DNA of 50,892 nt from an uncultured bacterium (GTDB lineage: Bacteria; Verrucomicrobiota; Verrucomicrobiia; Verrucomicrobiales; V1-33), in contig CAIZWU010000277.1 of the NCBI GenBank assembly GCA_903936775.1, positions 1 to 50,892 on the forward strand, read 5' to 3'. Below the pieces are notes generated by a model. It saw only the letters and a program-made list of their open reading frames with translations, had not been told where the DNA came from and ran no database searches. Numbering within the stretch: the first letter of the stretch is position 1; each line of letters opens with the position of its first letter. A program made the position numbers and the translations under genes. Shown piece after piece: positions 1-8,855 of this stretch.

Positions 1-530
1 AGCTCGATCGGACGCGCCAGATTCGAGCCGCCCCGTGGGATAATTTCAGTGTCGAGGGAGTCGATGCTTTCCATCAGGGCATCAATATCCGGCGTGATGG
101 GCGCATACATAAAAGCGGTGCCGGCGAACGGCATCAGCCCGATCCGGTCTCCCCGCAGCCGCTTCACCAGATCGGCCGCTGCCAGCTGGGTGCGGGTCAG
201 GCGGTTGGGCTTCAAGTCGTCCGTCAGCATGGAACGCGAGGTATCGATGGCCACAATCAAACTACGGCCCCCGGCGCCGGTTTCCTCCTCGAGAAATCCA
301 TACTGCGGCCGCGCCAGCGCCACGATGAAACAAGCCAGCGCCCCCAGTTCAAACAATAATACCAACCACCCCTGCCGCCGCCCGCGGGACACCAGCAGTT
401 CAGGCATCAACCGGGGTGAAGCCACTCTTGCGGCGGCCCTCCGCGACCGCAGATCCCCCCAAACCTTCAACCCTGCCAAAAGAGGCAGCAGCAGCAGGGC
501 CAGCAGGACGATGGGATAGGCAAAGGACAT
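1..530 (-). CDS. BatB-like von Willebrand A protein, 3' end cut by window edge
   Basis: Reading leftward from the ATG at 530, the frame stays open to the window edge, so the C-terminus is missing. The start encodes a hydrophobic segment rich in Leu (MSFAYPIVLLALLLLPLLAG), then a second hydrophobic stretch and a VWA domain opening with AIDTSRSM, the DxSxS metal-ion site (about +strand 225-245). BatA and BatB families are inner-membrane proteins whose VWA domains face the periplasm; they sit with MoxR ATPases and are linked to envelope stress or aerotolerance, though the biochemical role is unsettled. The gene follows the BatA-like gene by 52 bases on the same strand, the usual order, so co-transcription is likely. 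Any TPR tail typical of BatB lies outside the window. Confidence 0.8.
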   Translation of the reverse strand, partial: MSFAYPIVLLALLLLPLLAGLKVWGDLRSRRAAARVASPRLMPELLVSRGRRQGWLVLLFELGALACFIVALARPQYGFLEEETGAGGRSLIVAIDTSRSMLTDDLKPNRLTRTQLAAADLVKRLRGDRIGLMPFAGTAFMYAPITPDIDALMESIDSLDTEIIPRGGSNLARPIE

Positions 531-582
531 GAGGGCAGTCAGCAGGCAGTGATCGGGTGATGAGGAAGCAGGGGGCAACTTT

Positions 583-1596
583 TCACGGATTTCTCCGCAG
601 CAGGGTTTGGCCCAACACCACGGCCAGCAGCGCGCAAACCGCAGCGGCGGTAAGCGGCCATTGATACAGTTCATCAATCAGAGTGTTCCGCCGCACATTC
701 AGTTTGGTTTTTTCCAGACGGTCGATCTCGGCGAAGATCTTGGCCAAGGCCTCGGCGTCCCGTGCCGGATAAAACCGGCCTCCCGTGGTGCTGGCCACCG
801 CTTTGAGGGTTTCTTCATCGAATTCATCGCGCACGCCGACATATTGCCCATCCGGAGTCGGCACCGGCACCTGATGATATCCCGGCGTGCCGATCCCAAC
901 CGCATAGATTTTGATTCCGAGAGTCTTCGCCAGCTTGGCGGCATCGCGGGGGCTGATCTTGCCGGAGTTGTTCGCCCCGTCGGTGATCAGGATGATGATT
1001 TTTGATTTGGAATCGCGGCTGGTGAGCCGTTTGGACGCTGTGGCGAGGGACGACCCGATGGCCGTGCCCATGTCCTTGGTCTGGTTGAAGCCGATCCGGT
1101 CCAAGGTAGTCATCAGCCAATCCTGATCCAAAGTCAGCGGGGAAGCGAGGTAGGGGCGTCCGGAGAAGACTACAAAGCCGATGCGGTCACTGGTGCGGCT
1201 GCGGATAAAATCACGCACCACTTTTTTCGCCACGGTGAGGCGGTCCACCTTTTGATTGCCGATCGACATGTCCCGGATCGACATGCTCAGTGAGAGGTCG
1301 AGGGACAGGAAGATTTCCACGCCGCTTTCCTCGATGGTTTCTTCCGTCCGGAGCTGCTGCGGCCGGGCCATCGCGAGAATACCCAATCCCAGACTCAGCA
1401 GGGTCAGCCCCAGCGTCAACCCGCCCATCGCCCGCCGGAGGGGGGATCCCAACCCGCGCAGCAAGGAGACTGAAGAGAATTTCACGGCGGAAAGCCGTCC
1501 TGCCCGTGCCCGCAAAACGGCCAGCACTGGAAGCAGGAGCAACAGCCAGAGCCAGTGTGGCGCAGCAAATTGGAAATAGTCTGGCAGCAGAGGCAT
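583..1596 (-). CDS. BatA-like von Willebrand A membrane protein
   Basis: A 337-residue protein with membrane segments near residues 14-30 and 58-76, a VWA domain from about residue 92 and a final membrane helix near the C-terminus (LTAAAVCALLAVVLGQTLL). The metal site is visible as D100-L-S102-L-S104, and a later ITDGANNSG supplies the downstream Thr/Asp. Length and layout match BatA of the Bacteroides aerotolerance cluster, an inner-membrane protein with a periplasmic VWA domain. It precedes the BatB-like gene on the same strand. The MoxR and DUF58 genes usually found upstream are not here; the next gene upstream is an unrelated Met-rich protein. No Shine-Dalgarno sequence is visible before the ATG. 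Confidence 0.82.
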   Translation of the reverse strand: MPLLPDYFQFAAPHWLWLLLLLPVLAVLRARAGRLSAVKFSSVSLLRGLGSPLRRAMGGLTLGLTLLSLGLGILAMARPQQLRTEETIEESGVEIFLSLDLSLSMSIRDMSIGNQKVDRLTVAKKVVRDFIRSRTSDRIGFVVFSGRPYLASPLTLDQDWLMTTLDRIGFNQTKDMGTAIGSSLATASKRLTSRDSKSKIIILITDGANNSGKISPRDAAKLAKTLGIKIYAVGIGTPGYHQVPVPTPDGQYVGVRDEFDEETLKAVASTTGGRFYPARDAEALAKIFAEIDRLEKTKLNVRRNTLIDELYQWPLTAAAVCALLAVVLGQTLLRRNP

Positions 1597-1738
1597 CAGC
1601 GAAAGAGGGGGGAACCGCAGGGGAAAAGAATCGTGGACAGTCCAAAAACGCCTGCCAGTGGCCGAATATACCGCATTAGCGCGCGCCGCGACGGGTTTTT
1701 GCTGCCCGTTCCAAGGAATTCTCCGGACCGGCGCCCAC

Positions 1739-2713
1739 TCATTCCGGCTTTTTCCCTCCCATCATCTTCTGCGCCATTTCCATGCCCATCTTCTCCATCG
1801 CCGCCTGTTGCTCCTGGCTTTTGCGGAAAACCTCCAGCTGGTCCGGTGTTAGAATCGGCTCCACCTTGGAAAGAATCTGCCCCCGCAACACCGCCTGCTG
1901 TTCCTGGAACCGCGATAAGTTCTCCGCGGTGAATTTTCCGGGATCCATCGTCCTTTGATCGGACAAATCCACGTCGTATTTAAAACTGGTCCGCTCCTTG
2001 AACATGGTATCCATCAGCTTCGACTCCGCTTCCTCCGACAGCCCGATTCCCTTGTCCTTCAGCAGGCCATTCAAGCTGTTGAGCTGCTGGCGTTCCGGCT
2101 GGGACTTCTCGAAACTGTCGTACTTGGCATAGTCATCTCCCAGCAACTCCTTCAGGGCCTGATCGGATTCCGCCGTCGCTGCCGCCATCGCCTCGGTTTT
2201 CTTTTTCCTTTCCTCATCGGAGATTTTTTCGCCTCCCATCATGGAAAATCCCAAATCCATCCCGGCCCCGGCACGGTCCACCAGCAACTTCGTCAATTGT
2301 TCCTGCTTCCCGGCATCGAGGCCCAGCAGATCGAACAAATCGCGATACATAAAATCCACCTGGGAGCGCATCTGCGACTTCATGACCTCCCGCATCGCTG
2401 GGTCCTTCATCATTTTCGCCATCGCGGACATCGGATTTTCATCGCTCGCGGCTGGTTTTTCCTTCCCCTTGGTTTCTTCCTCGAGGGCTTTGGCATGTTC
2501 CGGCCCCAGCCCCTCGGGCCCGTCCTGCTTGACCTCCGTCTTCGAGGCCAGCGCCAGCTTTTTGTTCGCCGTCATCCGCAGCACCTCCCGTTCCTGGGCA
2601 ACCGATGCCAGCTTCTCCTCCAGCGCCGCCCCTTTCCGCTGTTCCCATAGCGCCCATCCGCCCATTCCCAGAGCAGCCAGCAAAAACAATACAGAAAGGC
2701 CGTTTAATTTCAT
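1739..2713 (-). CDS. Met-rich membrane-anchored hypothetical protein
   Basis: I do not recognise a named family. The 324-residue protein starts with a short basic stretch and one hydrophobic segment (about residues 4-22), which reads as a signal anchor, followed by a charged, helical, probably coiled-coil body. A Met-rich patch lies near residues 93-120 (NPMSAMAKMMKDPAMREVM) and another at the C-terminus (MEKMGMEMAQKMMGG). The rest is Lys/Glu/Gln-rich. It most likely lies on the periplasmic side of the inner membrane. It is divergent from rpoA and lies 142 bases upstream of the BatA-like gene on the same strand, so it could share that transcript. The Met clusters could bind Cu(I), but that is a guess. 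Confidence 0.65.
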   Translation of the reverse strand: MKLNGLSVLFLLAALGMGGWALWEQRKGAALEEKLASVAQEREVLRMTANKKLALASKTEVKQDGPEGLGPEHAKALEEETKGKEKPAASDENPMSAMAKMMKDPAMREVMKSQMRSQVDFMYRDLFDLLGLDAGKQEQLTKLLVDRAGAGMDLGFSMMGGEKISDEERKKKTEAMAAATAESDQALKELLGDDYAKYDSFEKSQPERQQLNSLNGLLKDKGIGLSEEAESKLMDTMFKERTSFKYDVDLSDQRTMDPGKFTAENLSRFQEQQAVLRGQILSKVEPILTPDQLEVFRKSQEQQAAMEKMGMEMAQKMMGGKKPE

Positions 2714-2947
2714 GGGACGATCTTATGAGGATTTCCTGCCTGATGCAAACCTTTCCCTCTTCCCGCTCCTGTGGTCAGCTTCCTTCAATTTCCCGAACCC
2801 AAAATGCCACTTGCATCGCTGGAGCCCTAGTGCTCCGTTCCCGCCCCCCGCGAGCCATCCTTCAGCTTGCCGTTGGTCTCTGTGGTAGAAGACACTTCCG
2901 TTTTCCACTGGCTCGTCAGAGGTAACCCGGCAAAACCCAAATACAAC

Positions 2948-4048
2948 ATGTCAGTCAGACTCGCCCGCTTCGAAATGCCGAATCGTCTCACCAAAGACGA
3001 ATCCACCGCCACCGATACCTACAGCAAATTCGTTGCTGAGCCCTTTGAAGGCGGTTACGGCTACACTATCGGCAACGGCCTCCGCCGCGTCCTGCTCTCC
3101 TCCCTCGAAGGTGCCTCCGTCACCTCGGTCAAAATCAAAGGAGCCCAGCACGAATTCTGCAGCCTCCCCGGCGTGGTGGAAGATGTCACCGACATCGTCC
3201 TCAACCTGAAGAAGGTCAAATTCTCCCACTCCGACATCAAGGAGCCCAAGCTCGTCACGATCAGTGTGGACCGGGATGGTGTCGTGACTGCCGGTGATAT
3301 CCGTGAGGACGCCCAGTATTCCGTCATCAACAAGGACCAGCACATCTGCACCCTGGACCGCAAGGTGAAGTTCGAAGCCGAAATGGAAATCCGCGTCGGC
3401 CGCGGGTTCTCCTCCGGCGATGACAACAAACGGGCTGAAATGCCCATCGGCGTCATTCCGATCGACAGCATCTTCTCCCCTGTCACCCGTGTCCGCTACG
3501 CCGTGGAAAACACCCGCGTCGGCCAGAAAACGGACTACGACAAGCTGATCATCGAAATCTGGACCGACGGCCGCATCACCCCTCACGATGCCCTGACCCA
3601 GGCCAGCGCCATTCTCCGCAAGCACCTCGATGTCTTCGTCGCTTATGACGACAGCCAGATTGAGTTCGAAGCCGCTCCGGAAGCCCAGTCAGAGGAAAAC
3701 AGCGAACTGCGCAAGCTGCTCAACATGAGCGTCAATGAGATCGAATTGAGCGTGCGCGCTGCGAACTGCCTCAACAACGCCAACATCACCAGCGTGGGCC
3801 AACTCGCCCTCAAGTCCGAGGCCGAAATGCTCAAATACCGGAACTTCGGCAAGAAGTCCCTCAACGAAATCAAGGACAAGCTGCTCGAACTCGGCCTTGG
3901 CCTTGGTATGAAGTTCGAAGGCAACCTCATGGAACCCTTCATGGGTGGCCGTGGCGGTTCCGCCTTCAGCTACTACAAGGACGACGAGGAGGGCAAGGGC
4001 GGCCTGACCGACCTCATCGCCCAAAACATCGACGAAGACGACGAGTAA
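2948..4048 (+). CDS. rpoA: RNA polymerase alpha subunit
   Basis: The 366-residue product has the dimerising alpha N-terminal domain (FEGGYGYTIGNGLRRVLLSS near residues 27-50) and the C-terminal DNA-contacting domain (LNMSVNEIELSVRAANCL, then IKDKLLELGLGLGM). I chose the ATG at 2948 because the family motif begins there; the frame stays open 27 codons upstream but that part is unlike any RpoA. The tail adds a Gly-rich stretch and an acidic end (DEDDE), which is longer than usual. The leader is A/C-rich with no Shine-Dalgarno sequence. rplQ follows by 52 bases. The usual upstream genes rpsM, rpsK and rpsD are absent: the left neighbour is on the other strand. Confidence 0.97.
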   Translation: MSVRLARFEMPNRLTKDESTATDTYSKFVAEPFEGGYGYTIGNGLRRVLLSSLEGASVTSVKIKGAQHEFCSLPGVVEDVTDIVLNLKKVKFSHSDIKEPKLVTISVDRDGVVTAGDIREDAQYSVINKDQHICTLDRKVKFEAEMEIRVGRGFSSGDDNKRAEMPIGVIPIDSIFSPVTRVRYAVENTRVGQKTDYDKLIIEIWTDGRITPHDALTQASAILRKHLDVFVAYDDSQIEFEAAPEAQSEENSELRKLLNMSVNEIELSVRAANCLNNANITSVGQLALKSEAEMLKYRNFGKKSLNEIKDKLLELGLGLGMKFEGNLMEPFMGGRGGSAFSYYKDDEEGKGGLTDLIAQNIDEDDE

Positions 4049-4100
4049 TCCTCCCTTCATCCCCTTCTCTACAACAACTTAAAACCAACATTATCCAGTC

Positions 4101-4586
4101 ATGAGACACGGTCGTAAAACCATCAAACTCCAGCGCCGCCAAGACCACCGGAACGCGCTGCTCTCCAACCTCGTGTGCAGCCTGATCGAGCACAAGCAGA
4201 TCAAAACCACCGTCGCCAAGGCCAAAGCCATCCGTCCCTTCGCGGACCGCATGGTGACTCTCGGCAAACGCGGCGACCTGCACGCCCGACGCACCGCCAT
4301 CGGCTACCTCCATAGCAAGGATTCCGTCAAGGAACTTTTCGAAAAGGTGGCCCCGGCCGCGAGCCACCGCCAAGGCGGCTACACCCGCATCATCAAGCTC
4401 GGCCAACGCCCCAGCGACTCCGCCCCGATGGCTTTCATCGAGTGGGTTGACAGCGTGACCATCGAGCCCGCCACCCCGGCTGCCGAACCCGCCGTGGAAG
4501 CTGCCGCCGAACCCGTGGCTGAAAAGAAAACCAAAACCGCCAAGGCCAAAGCCAAAGCGGTCGAAGCCGAGCCCGCCGCTGAATAA
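4101..4586 (+). CDS. rplQ: 50S ribosomal protein L17
   Basis: MRHGRKTIKLQRRQDHRNAL is the canonical L17 start. The core occupies roughly residues 1-120 (LVCSLIEHKQIKTTVAKAKA, then GGYTRIIKLGQRPSDSAPMA). The remaining ~40 residues are an Ala/Pro/Glu then Lys-rich tail (from about EPATPAAEP to EAEPAAE), absent from the short forms of the family. It is the last gene of the rpoA transcript, 52 bases after rpoA, and a strong intrinsic terminator follows within 40 bases. L17 sits on the large subunit near the exit tunnel. Confidence 0.97.
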   Translation: MRHGRKTIKLQRRQDHRNALLSNLVCSLIEHKQIKTTVAKAKAIRPFADRMVTLGKRGDLHARRTAIGYLHSKDSVKELFEKVAPAASHRQGGYTRIIKLGQRPSDSAPMAFIEWVDSVTIEPATPAAEPAVEAAAEPVAEKKTKTAKAKAKAVEAEPAAE

Positions 4587-4621
4587 GCGCCGAGCCCCGG
4601 CTTACCCAGATAAAACTCCAG

Positions 4622-4652
4622 GAGCGGCCACGAAAGTGGCCGCTCTTTTTTT
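4622..4652 (+). terminator. Intrinsic terminator of rpoA-rplQ
   Basis: A perfect 10-bp stem (GAGCGGCCAC at 4622-4631 with GTGGCCGCTC at 4636-4645), a GAAA tetraloop and seven T residues at 4646-4652. It lies 36 bases after the rplQ stop. Confidence 0.95.
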
Positions 4653-4810
4653 GTCCCGGCTACCCGCAACCCCGCAGAAAGCGATACCCCTATCCCAAGT
4701 TTTTCACAGGACTGCCTTGGACTGCGCCCACGGCATTCCCCTTCCCGCAGGGATACCCGCACCTCATGATGGAAAGACCCTCGCGAGGGCGTTTTTGCAG
4801 GGGTTTGCTG

Positions 4811-5083
4811 ATGTCCGACGCCCAGGACATCCTTGATGAAATCAAACCGCTGGGCCCCAAAGGTTATCGGAAGAGGCTGCTCAACCATCGCATGACGGGG
4901 CCGTGTTCCGGAGTGAAGACCGCTGATCTGAAAAAGATCCGGAAGCGCATCAGGAAGGATCAACGGCTGGACCAGCCCAGCGGTCTCCTGGCCGGCGCCA
5001 TCGTCGCGTGGGTGGCGGCCGGAAGCCCGCACGGGTGGGTCGGGGTCCGCCGCGGGGGCGGGATTCGCAAAAACCCGCAATAA
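4811..5083 (+). pseudogene. Truncated AlkD-like DNA alkylation repair gene
   Basis: From the ATG at 4811 the product begins MSDAQDILDEIKPLGPKGYR and continues through TGPCSGVKTADLKKIRKRIR, which matches the N-terminal helices of the bacterial DNA alkylation repair (AlkD/HEAT-like) family. Similarity ends after about 55 residues (KKDQ/RKDQRLD), and the rest of the frame (GLLAGAIVAWVAAGSPHGW onward) looks like translated non-coding sequence. Family members are about 220-240 residues, so about three quarters of the protein, including the catalytic region that holds damaged DNA, is missing. It is probably a deletion remnant. It stands alone between the rplQ terminator and the membrane protein gene. 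Confidence 0.6.
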
Positions 5084-5120
5084 ACGTGGAAATTATGGAA
5101 ACAAGTGATAAATTCTCGGG

Positions 5121-6863
5121 ATGCGCGTCATTTCCGACTGTTCCGTTCCGGTATCCCCACTGCTCCTGTTGCTGCGGAGACCGCTTTTCTGGATACTTCT
5201 GGTAGGATTGCTGGCCATGGGAGGGGCGCTCCGGGCGGATTTTTACATGGATGACTATGCCTTCATCCTGAACAGCAAAGGCGACGCGCCGAACCAGTTC
5301 CGCTGGCAGTTCATGGGGCAAAATTATGGCAGCGAGGCGATGGATGCGATGGTGGTCAGCATCTTCCAGCTGATTCCCACCCTCCTGACCCTGCTGACGA
5401 ACTGGCTTTTCCCCCTCAATCCGGCCGCCGCCCACGCGTGGAACCTGCTGATCCACCTCACGCTCGCGGTACTGGTGTTCCGGCTGGGAAAACAATTGCT
5501 GCACCGCCTCGGGCTGCTGGCTTCGTCTGCGGCGCGCCGCCAGGCGGCCTTCCTCGGCGCCATGATCTTCGCCTGTCATCCGCTGGGCACTGAACCCGTC
5601 CACTATGCCAAATGTCACATGGTGCAACTGGTGGCGTTGTTCGCCTTCTGGGCCACCTGTGCGGCGGTGGATTTCCTCGCGGTTCCCAACCGGCGGAACG
5701 GCTGGCGCTGCCTGCTGGTGACGGGGCTATGCGTGATCTCCTACTTTCCCGGCACGGCGATGCTGGGGCTCAATCTGGCCGCCCTGCTGCTGTTCACCCT
5801 GACCGGAAAAGGCAAGAACCACCTCCGTCAGCTGCTGCCGGCCCCCGCCACGATGCGCCAGCCCCGTATGGTCTCAGCGCTACTCCTGGCCGGTGCGGCC
5901 GGGCTTGCGGTTTTCGGATATTTTCTTTGGGTGTATTTCAAGACGATCACCCACTGGGGTGCGCTTTACCCGGTGCATATCGTGACCCAGGGCCGGGTGT
6001 TTTGGGAATACGTGCAGCGTATCTTCATCCCCACCCAGCTCGCCAGCGACCACTATCAACCCTGGTCGACGTTCCGCGATACCGGTGCCGTCCTGCGGTT
6101 GGCGGGTTTCGGGATGTTGGTGGCAGGGGCGATGGTCCTGGCGTTCCGCCGGGGCCCGGCCACGCGGCGCAGCCTTGGTTTGCTGCTGTTGTTTGCCCTG
6201 ATCCCGTTCGCCATGCGGATGCTTTACATGAATATCGAGATCCTGGTGGAATACCGGGCCTATCATGCACTGCCGTGGATCGGTTTACTGGCCGGTTGTG
6301 GCCTGACGGCACTGGCGGCCCGGCTTTCCGCTTCCAAACTCCGCTGGTGGCCGGCCGCCGCCCTGATCGTGTGTTTCACGCTCCTCAGCGCCCAGCGCGG
6401 GGTGGTCTGGCGCAGCGGCACCTCCCTCGCCCACAATGTGCTGGAGCAATATCCACTGAATAACCGCGCCCGCACCCAGCTCCAGAGTTTTGCGCTCGAT
6501 GCAGGGGAATTCGGCCCGGTGCTGCGCCTCCATGAGGAAATCCTGGCCGTGCGCGACCAGATCAATGCGGTGAACCGGCAGCAGGCAGGGCGCCACATGG
6601 TGGACACCATGCGGGCGGACTCGAACGTCATCGGAAGTTATCAATTTGCCGTGCTGGCGCGTGCCGAACTGGAAGGCTGTCTGAAAGCCCTCACTTTTGC
6701 TGATCATTCCATCGCTTCGCTGAAAACGCTGCTGCCCGGTGAATTCCAAGCCAAGCCTGGCGAAACGGTGACGGGCTCATGGCCCCTGATGGAGGCCCGC
6801 GCCACCGTCGAACGGGCCCTCGCGGCGGGTTACGGCACCCCACCCCTGACGGAGGCAGAATAA
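5121..6863 (+). CDS. GT-C-like polytopic membrane glycosyltransferase (putative)
   Basis: A 580-residue protein with about ten hydrophobic segments through residue ~430 and a soluble C-terminal part of about 150 residues. After the first helix the motif FYMDDYAFIL (D44, D45) sits in the first extracytoplasmic loop, where GT-C enzymes of the PMT/ArnT type carry acidic catalytic or metal-binding residues. These enzymes transfer sugars from polyprenyl-phosphate donors. The assignment rests on topology and this motif only; acceptor and donor cannot be read from the sequence. The C-terminal part (ARTQLQSFALDAGEFGPVLR) resembles the helical tails of TPR-bearing relatives but no clear TPR is visible. 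The gene converges on glmS with a 10-base gap and no obvious terminator between them. Confidence 0.62.
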   Translation: MRVISDCSVPVSPLLLLLRRPLFWILLVGLLAMGGALRADFYMDDYAFILNSKGDAPNQFRWQFMGQNYGSEAMDAMVVSIFQLIPTLLTLLTNWLFPLNPAAAHAWNLLIHLTLAVLVFRLGKQLLHRLGLLASSAARRQAAFLGAMIFACHPLGTEPVHYAKCHMVQLVALFAFWATCAAVDFLAVPNRRNGWRCLLVTGLCVISYFPGTAMLGLNLAALLLFTLTGKGKNHLRQLLPAPATMRQPRMVSALLLAGAAGLAVFGYFLWVYFKTITHWGALYPVHIVTQGRVFWEYVQRIFIPTQLASDHYQPWSTFRDTGAVLRLAGFGMLVAGAMVLAFRRGPATRRSLGLLLLFALIPFAMRMLYMNIEILVEYRAYHALPWIGLLAGCGLTALAARLSASKLRWWPAAALIVCFTLLSAQRGVVWRSGTSLAHNVLEQYPLNNRARTQLQSFALDAGEFGPVLRLHEEILAVRDQINAVNRQQAGRHMVDTMRADSNVIGSYQFAVLARAELEGCLKALTFADHSIASLKTLLPGEFQAKPGETVTGSWPLMEARATVERALAAGYGTPPLTEAE

Positions 6864-6873
6864 CGGATCCGCC

Positions 6874-8724
6874 TCATTCCACCGTTACGCTCTTGGCGAG
6901 GTTTCTTGGTTTGTCCACGTCGCGGCCGAGGGTCAGGGCAGCGTGATAGGAAAGGAGCTGCAGCGGGATGATATTGAGAATCGGCTGGAGCATTTCGACC
7001 GTACGGGGCACGTAGATCACGTCGTCGGCGTGGTGATGGATTTCCTCGTCGCCCTCCGTGGCCACCGCAATGATCGGGCCTTTGCGGGCGCGGATTTCCT
7101 GCATGGTGCTGATATTCTTTTCGTAAAGGCTGTCCTGCGGGCAGATCACCACGGTGGGTGTCTGGGGATCGATCAGGGCGATAATGCCATGCTTCAATTC
7201 ACTGGCAGGAAAGCCGGCGGCGTGGATGTAGGAAATTTCCTTCAGCTTGAGCGCAGCCTCGAGAGCGATGGGATAATTGTACTGCCGGCCGAGGAAGAGC
7301 ATGCTGTGCACATGGGCATACTTTTGGGCGATGGCGGCGATGTGGTCCTCCGTGGACAAAATGCGGCGGACCTGATCCGGAAGCTTCTCAAAAGCCTGAA
7401 TGATCATATGCCCGGTGCTGGCGGACATTTGCCGCATGCGGCCGAGGGTCAGGGTCAACAGGCCAAAAAGCGCGACTTGGCTGACGAATGATTTGGTGGC
7501 CGCGACGCCTATTTCCGGTCCCGCATGCATGTACATGCCACCGTCGCTCTCGCGGGCGATGGTGCTGCCGACATTGTTGCAGATCCCGAGGCAACGGTAG
7601 CCTTTCCGGCGGGCTTCCCGGAGGGCACCCAGGGTATCGGCAGTTTCCCCGCTCTGACTCACCGCGAAAAAGATGCTGTTCCGGGGAAGCGGACGGTTTT
7701 TGAACCGGAACTCGCTGGCAAAATCCGTCTCGGCGGCCACGAAGGCCATGTTTTCCAGCATCTGGGCACCCACCATGCCGGCATGCAGGGCGGTGCCGCA
7801 GCCGAGGATAATAACGCGGTCGATGTCCCGCAACTCCGCCGGGGTAAGATTTAAACCACCCAACTGGGCGCTGGCTTCCTCGCTGTTGAGGCGGCCACGG
7901 ATCGCGTTTTCAATGGTTTGAGGCTGCTCGTAGATTTCCTTGAGCATGAAATGCGCGTATTCCCCGCGCTCGGCGGCATCCGGGGCATAGGTGATTTCCT
8001 CGACCTGATATTCGGCGGTGTCGTGGGTCAGTGATTCAATCTGGAACCGGTCGGCCCGGATTTCCGTCAGATCGAAATCCTTCAGATACACCACCTTGTG
8101 GGTGTAGGGCAGCAGCGCGGTGGCATCGCTGGAAAGAAACATTTCCCCCTCCCCCACGCCCAACACCAGCGGACTGCCCCGCCGGGCCCCGACAATCAGC
8201 CCCGGATGATCCTGATGCATCACTGCGATGCCATAAGTGCCTTTGATACTGTGCAGGGCGGTGCGGATGGCATCGGTCAGACGGCGGTCCCCTGGTTCGG
8301 TGCTGTCTTCGTAAGCCCGGCCGATCAGGTGGGAGAGTACTTCGGTATCGGTGGCGGACACAAACAGGTGACCTTCGGATTCCAGCCTGCGCTTCAGGGG
8401 CTGAAAGTTTTCCACCACCCCATTATGGACGATGACCAGTTTCCCGGTGCTGTCGGCATGAGGGTGGGCGTTGGCGTCGCTCGGCTCGCCATGGGTGGCC
8501 CAACGGGTGTGGCTGATGCCCATGTTCGCCGGTGGTTGCGCTTTCCGGCCGACATGGCGTGTCAGCTCCGCAATCCGGCCAACTTTTTTCTGGATATCGA
8601 TCTGCCCGTCGGCCAACGTGGCCATCCCCGCAGAGTCGTAACCGCGATATTCGAGCCGGCTGAGGCCATCCAAAAGAATTGGCCGCACTTCACGGGGGCC
8701 GACGTAAGCAATGATTCCACACAT
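6874..8724 (-). CDS. glmS: Glutamine-fructose-6-phosphate aminotransferase (isomerising)
   Basis: A 616-residue enzyme that makes glucosamine 6-phosphate from fructose 6-phosphate and glutamine, the entry step to peptidoglycan and LPS amino sugars. The start at 8724 gives MCGIIAYVG, which puts the catalytic Cys directly after the initiator Met, as the Ntn-type glutaminase requires; the open frame extends 31 codons upstream but that would bury the Cys. The glutaminase domain (SHTRWATHGEPSDANAHPH) is followed by two SIS sugar-isomerase domains (VSQSGETADTLGALREA) and the usual C-terminal end DKPRNLAKSVTVE. It is a single gene, with a 131-base divergent region before the next plus-strand gene. 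I see no glmS ribozyme-like sequence in that region. Confidence 0.97.
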   Translation of the reverse strand: MCGIIAYVGPREVRPILLDGLSRLEYRGYDSAGMATLADGQIDIQKKVGRIAELTRHVGRKAQPPANMGISHTRWATHGEPSDANAHPHADSTGKLVIVHNGVVENFQPLKRRLESEGHLFVSATDTEVLSHLIGRAYEDSTEPGDRRLTDAIRTALHSIKGTYGIAVMHQDHPGLIVGARRGSPLVLGVGEGEMFLSSDATALLPYTHKVVYLKDFDLTEIRADRFQIESLTHDTAEYQVEEITYAPDAAERGEYAHFMLKEIYEQPQTIENAIRGRLNSEEASAQLGGLNLTPAELRDIDRVIILGCGTALHAGMVGAQMLENMAFVAAETDFASEFRFKNRPLPRNSIFFAVSQSGETADTLGALREARRKGYRCLGICNNVGSTIARESDGGMYMHAGPEIGVAATKSFVSQVALFGLLTLTLGRMRQMSASTGHMIIQAFEKLPDQVRRILSTEDHIAAIAQKYAHVHSMLFLGRQYNYPIALEAALKLKEISYIHAAGFPASELKHGIIALIDPQTPTVVICPQDSLYEKNISTMQEIRARKGPIIAVATEGDEEIHHHADDVIYVPRTVEMLQPILNIIPLQLLSYHAALTLGRDVDKPRNLAKSVTVE

Positions 8725-8855
8725 AACAATTTTATCTGTAACTGAACCAAGGAAAGCATCGCTCTCCCAGTGGAATATGCACAGGACAGGACGGAAAACC
8801 ACGTATTTTTCTCCCATTTAGGGTGTTTTTCACAATTTTCCGTCACTGGACCCGT

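Noticed and set aside
8725..8855. glmS ribozyme/riboswitch upstream of glmS
   Set aside because: The 131-base divergent region lacks the conserved ribozyme core and is too short and AT-mixed to hold one plus two promoters.
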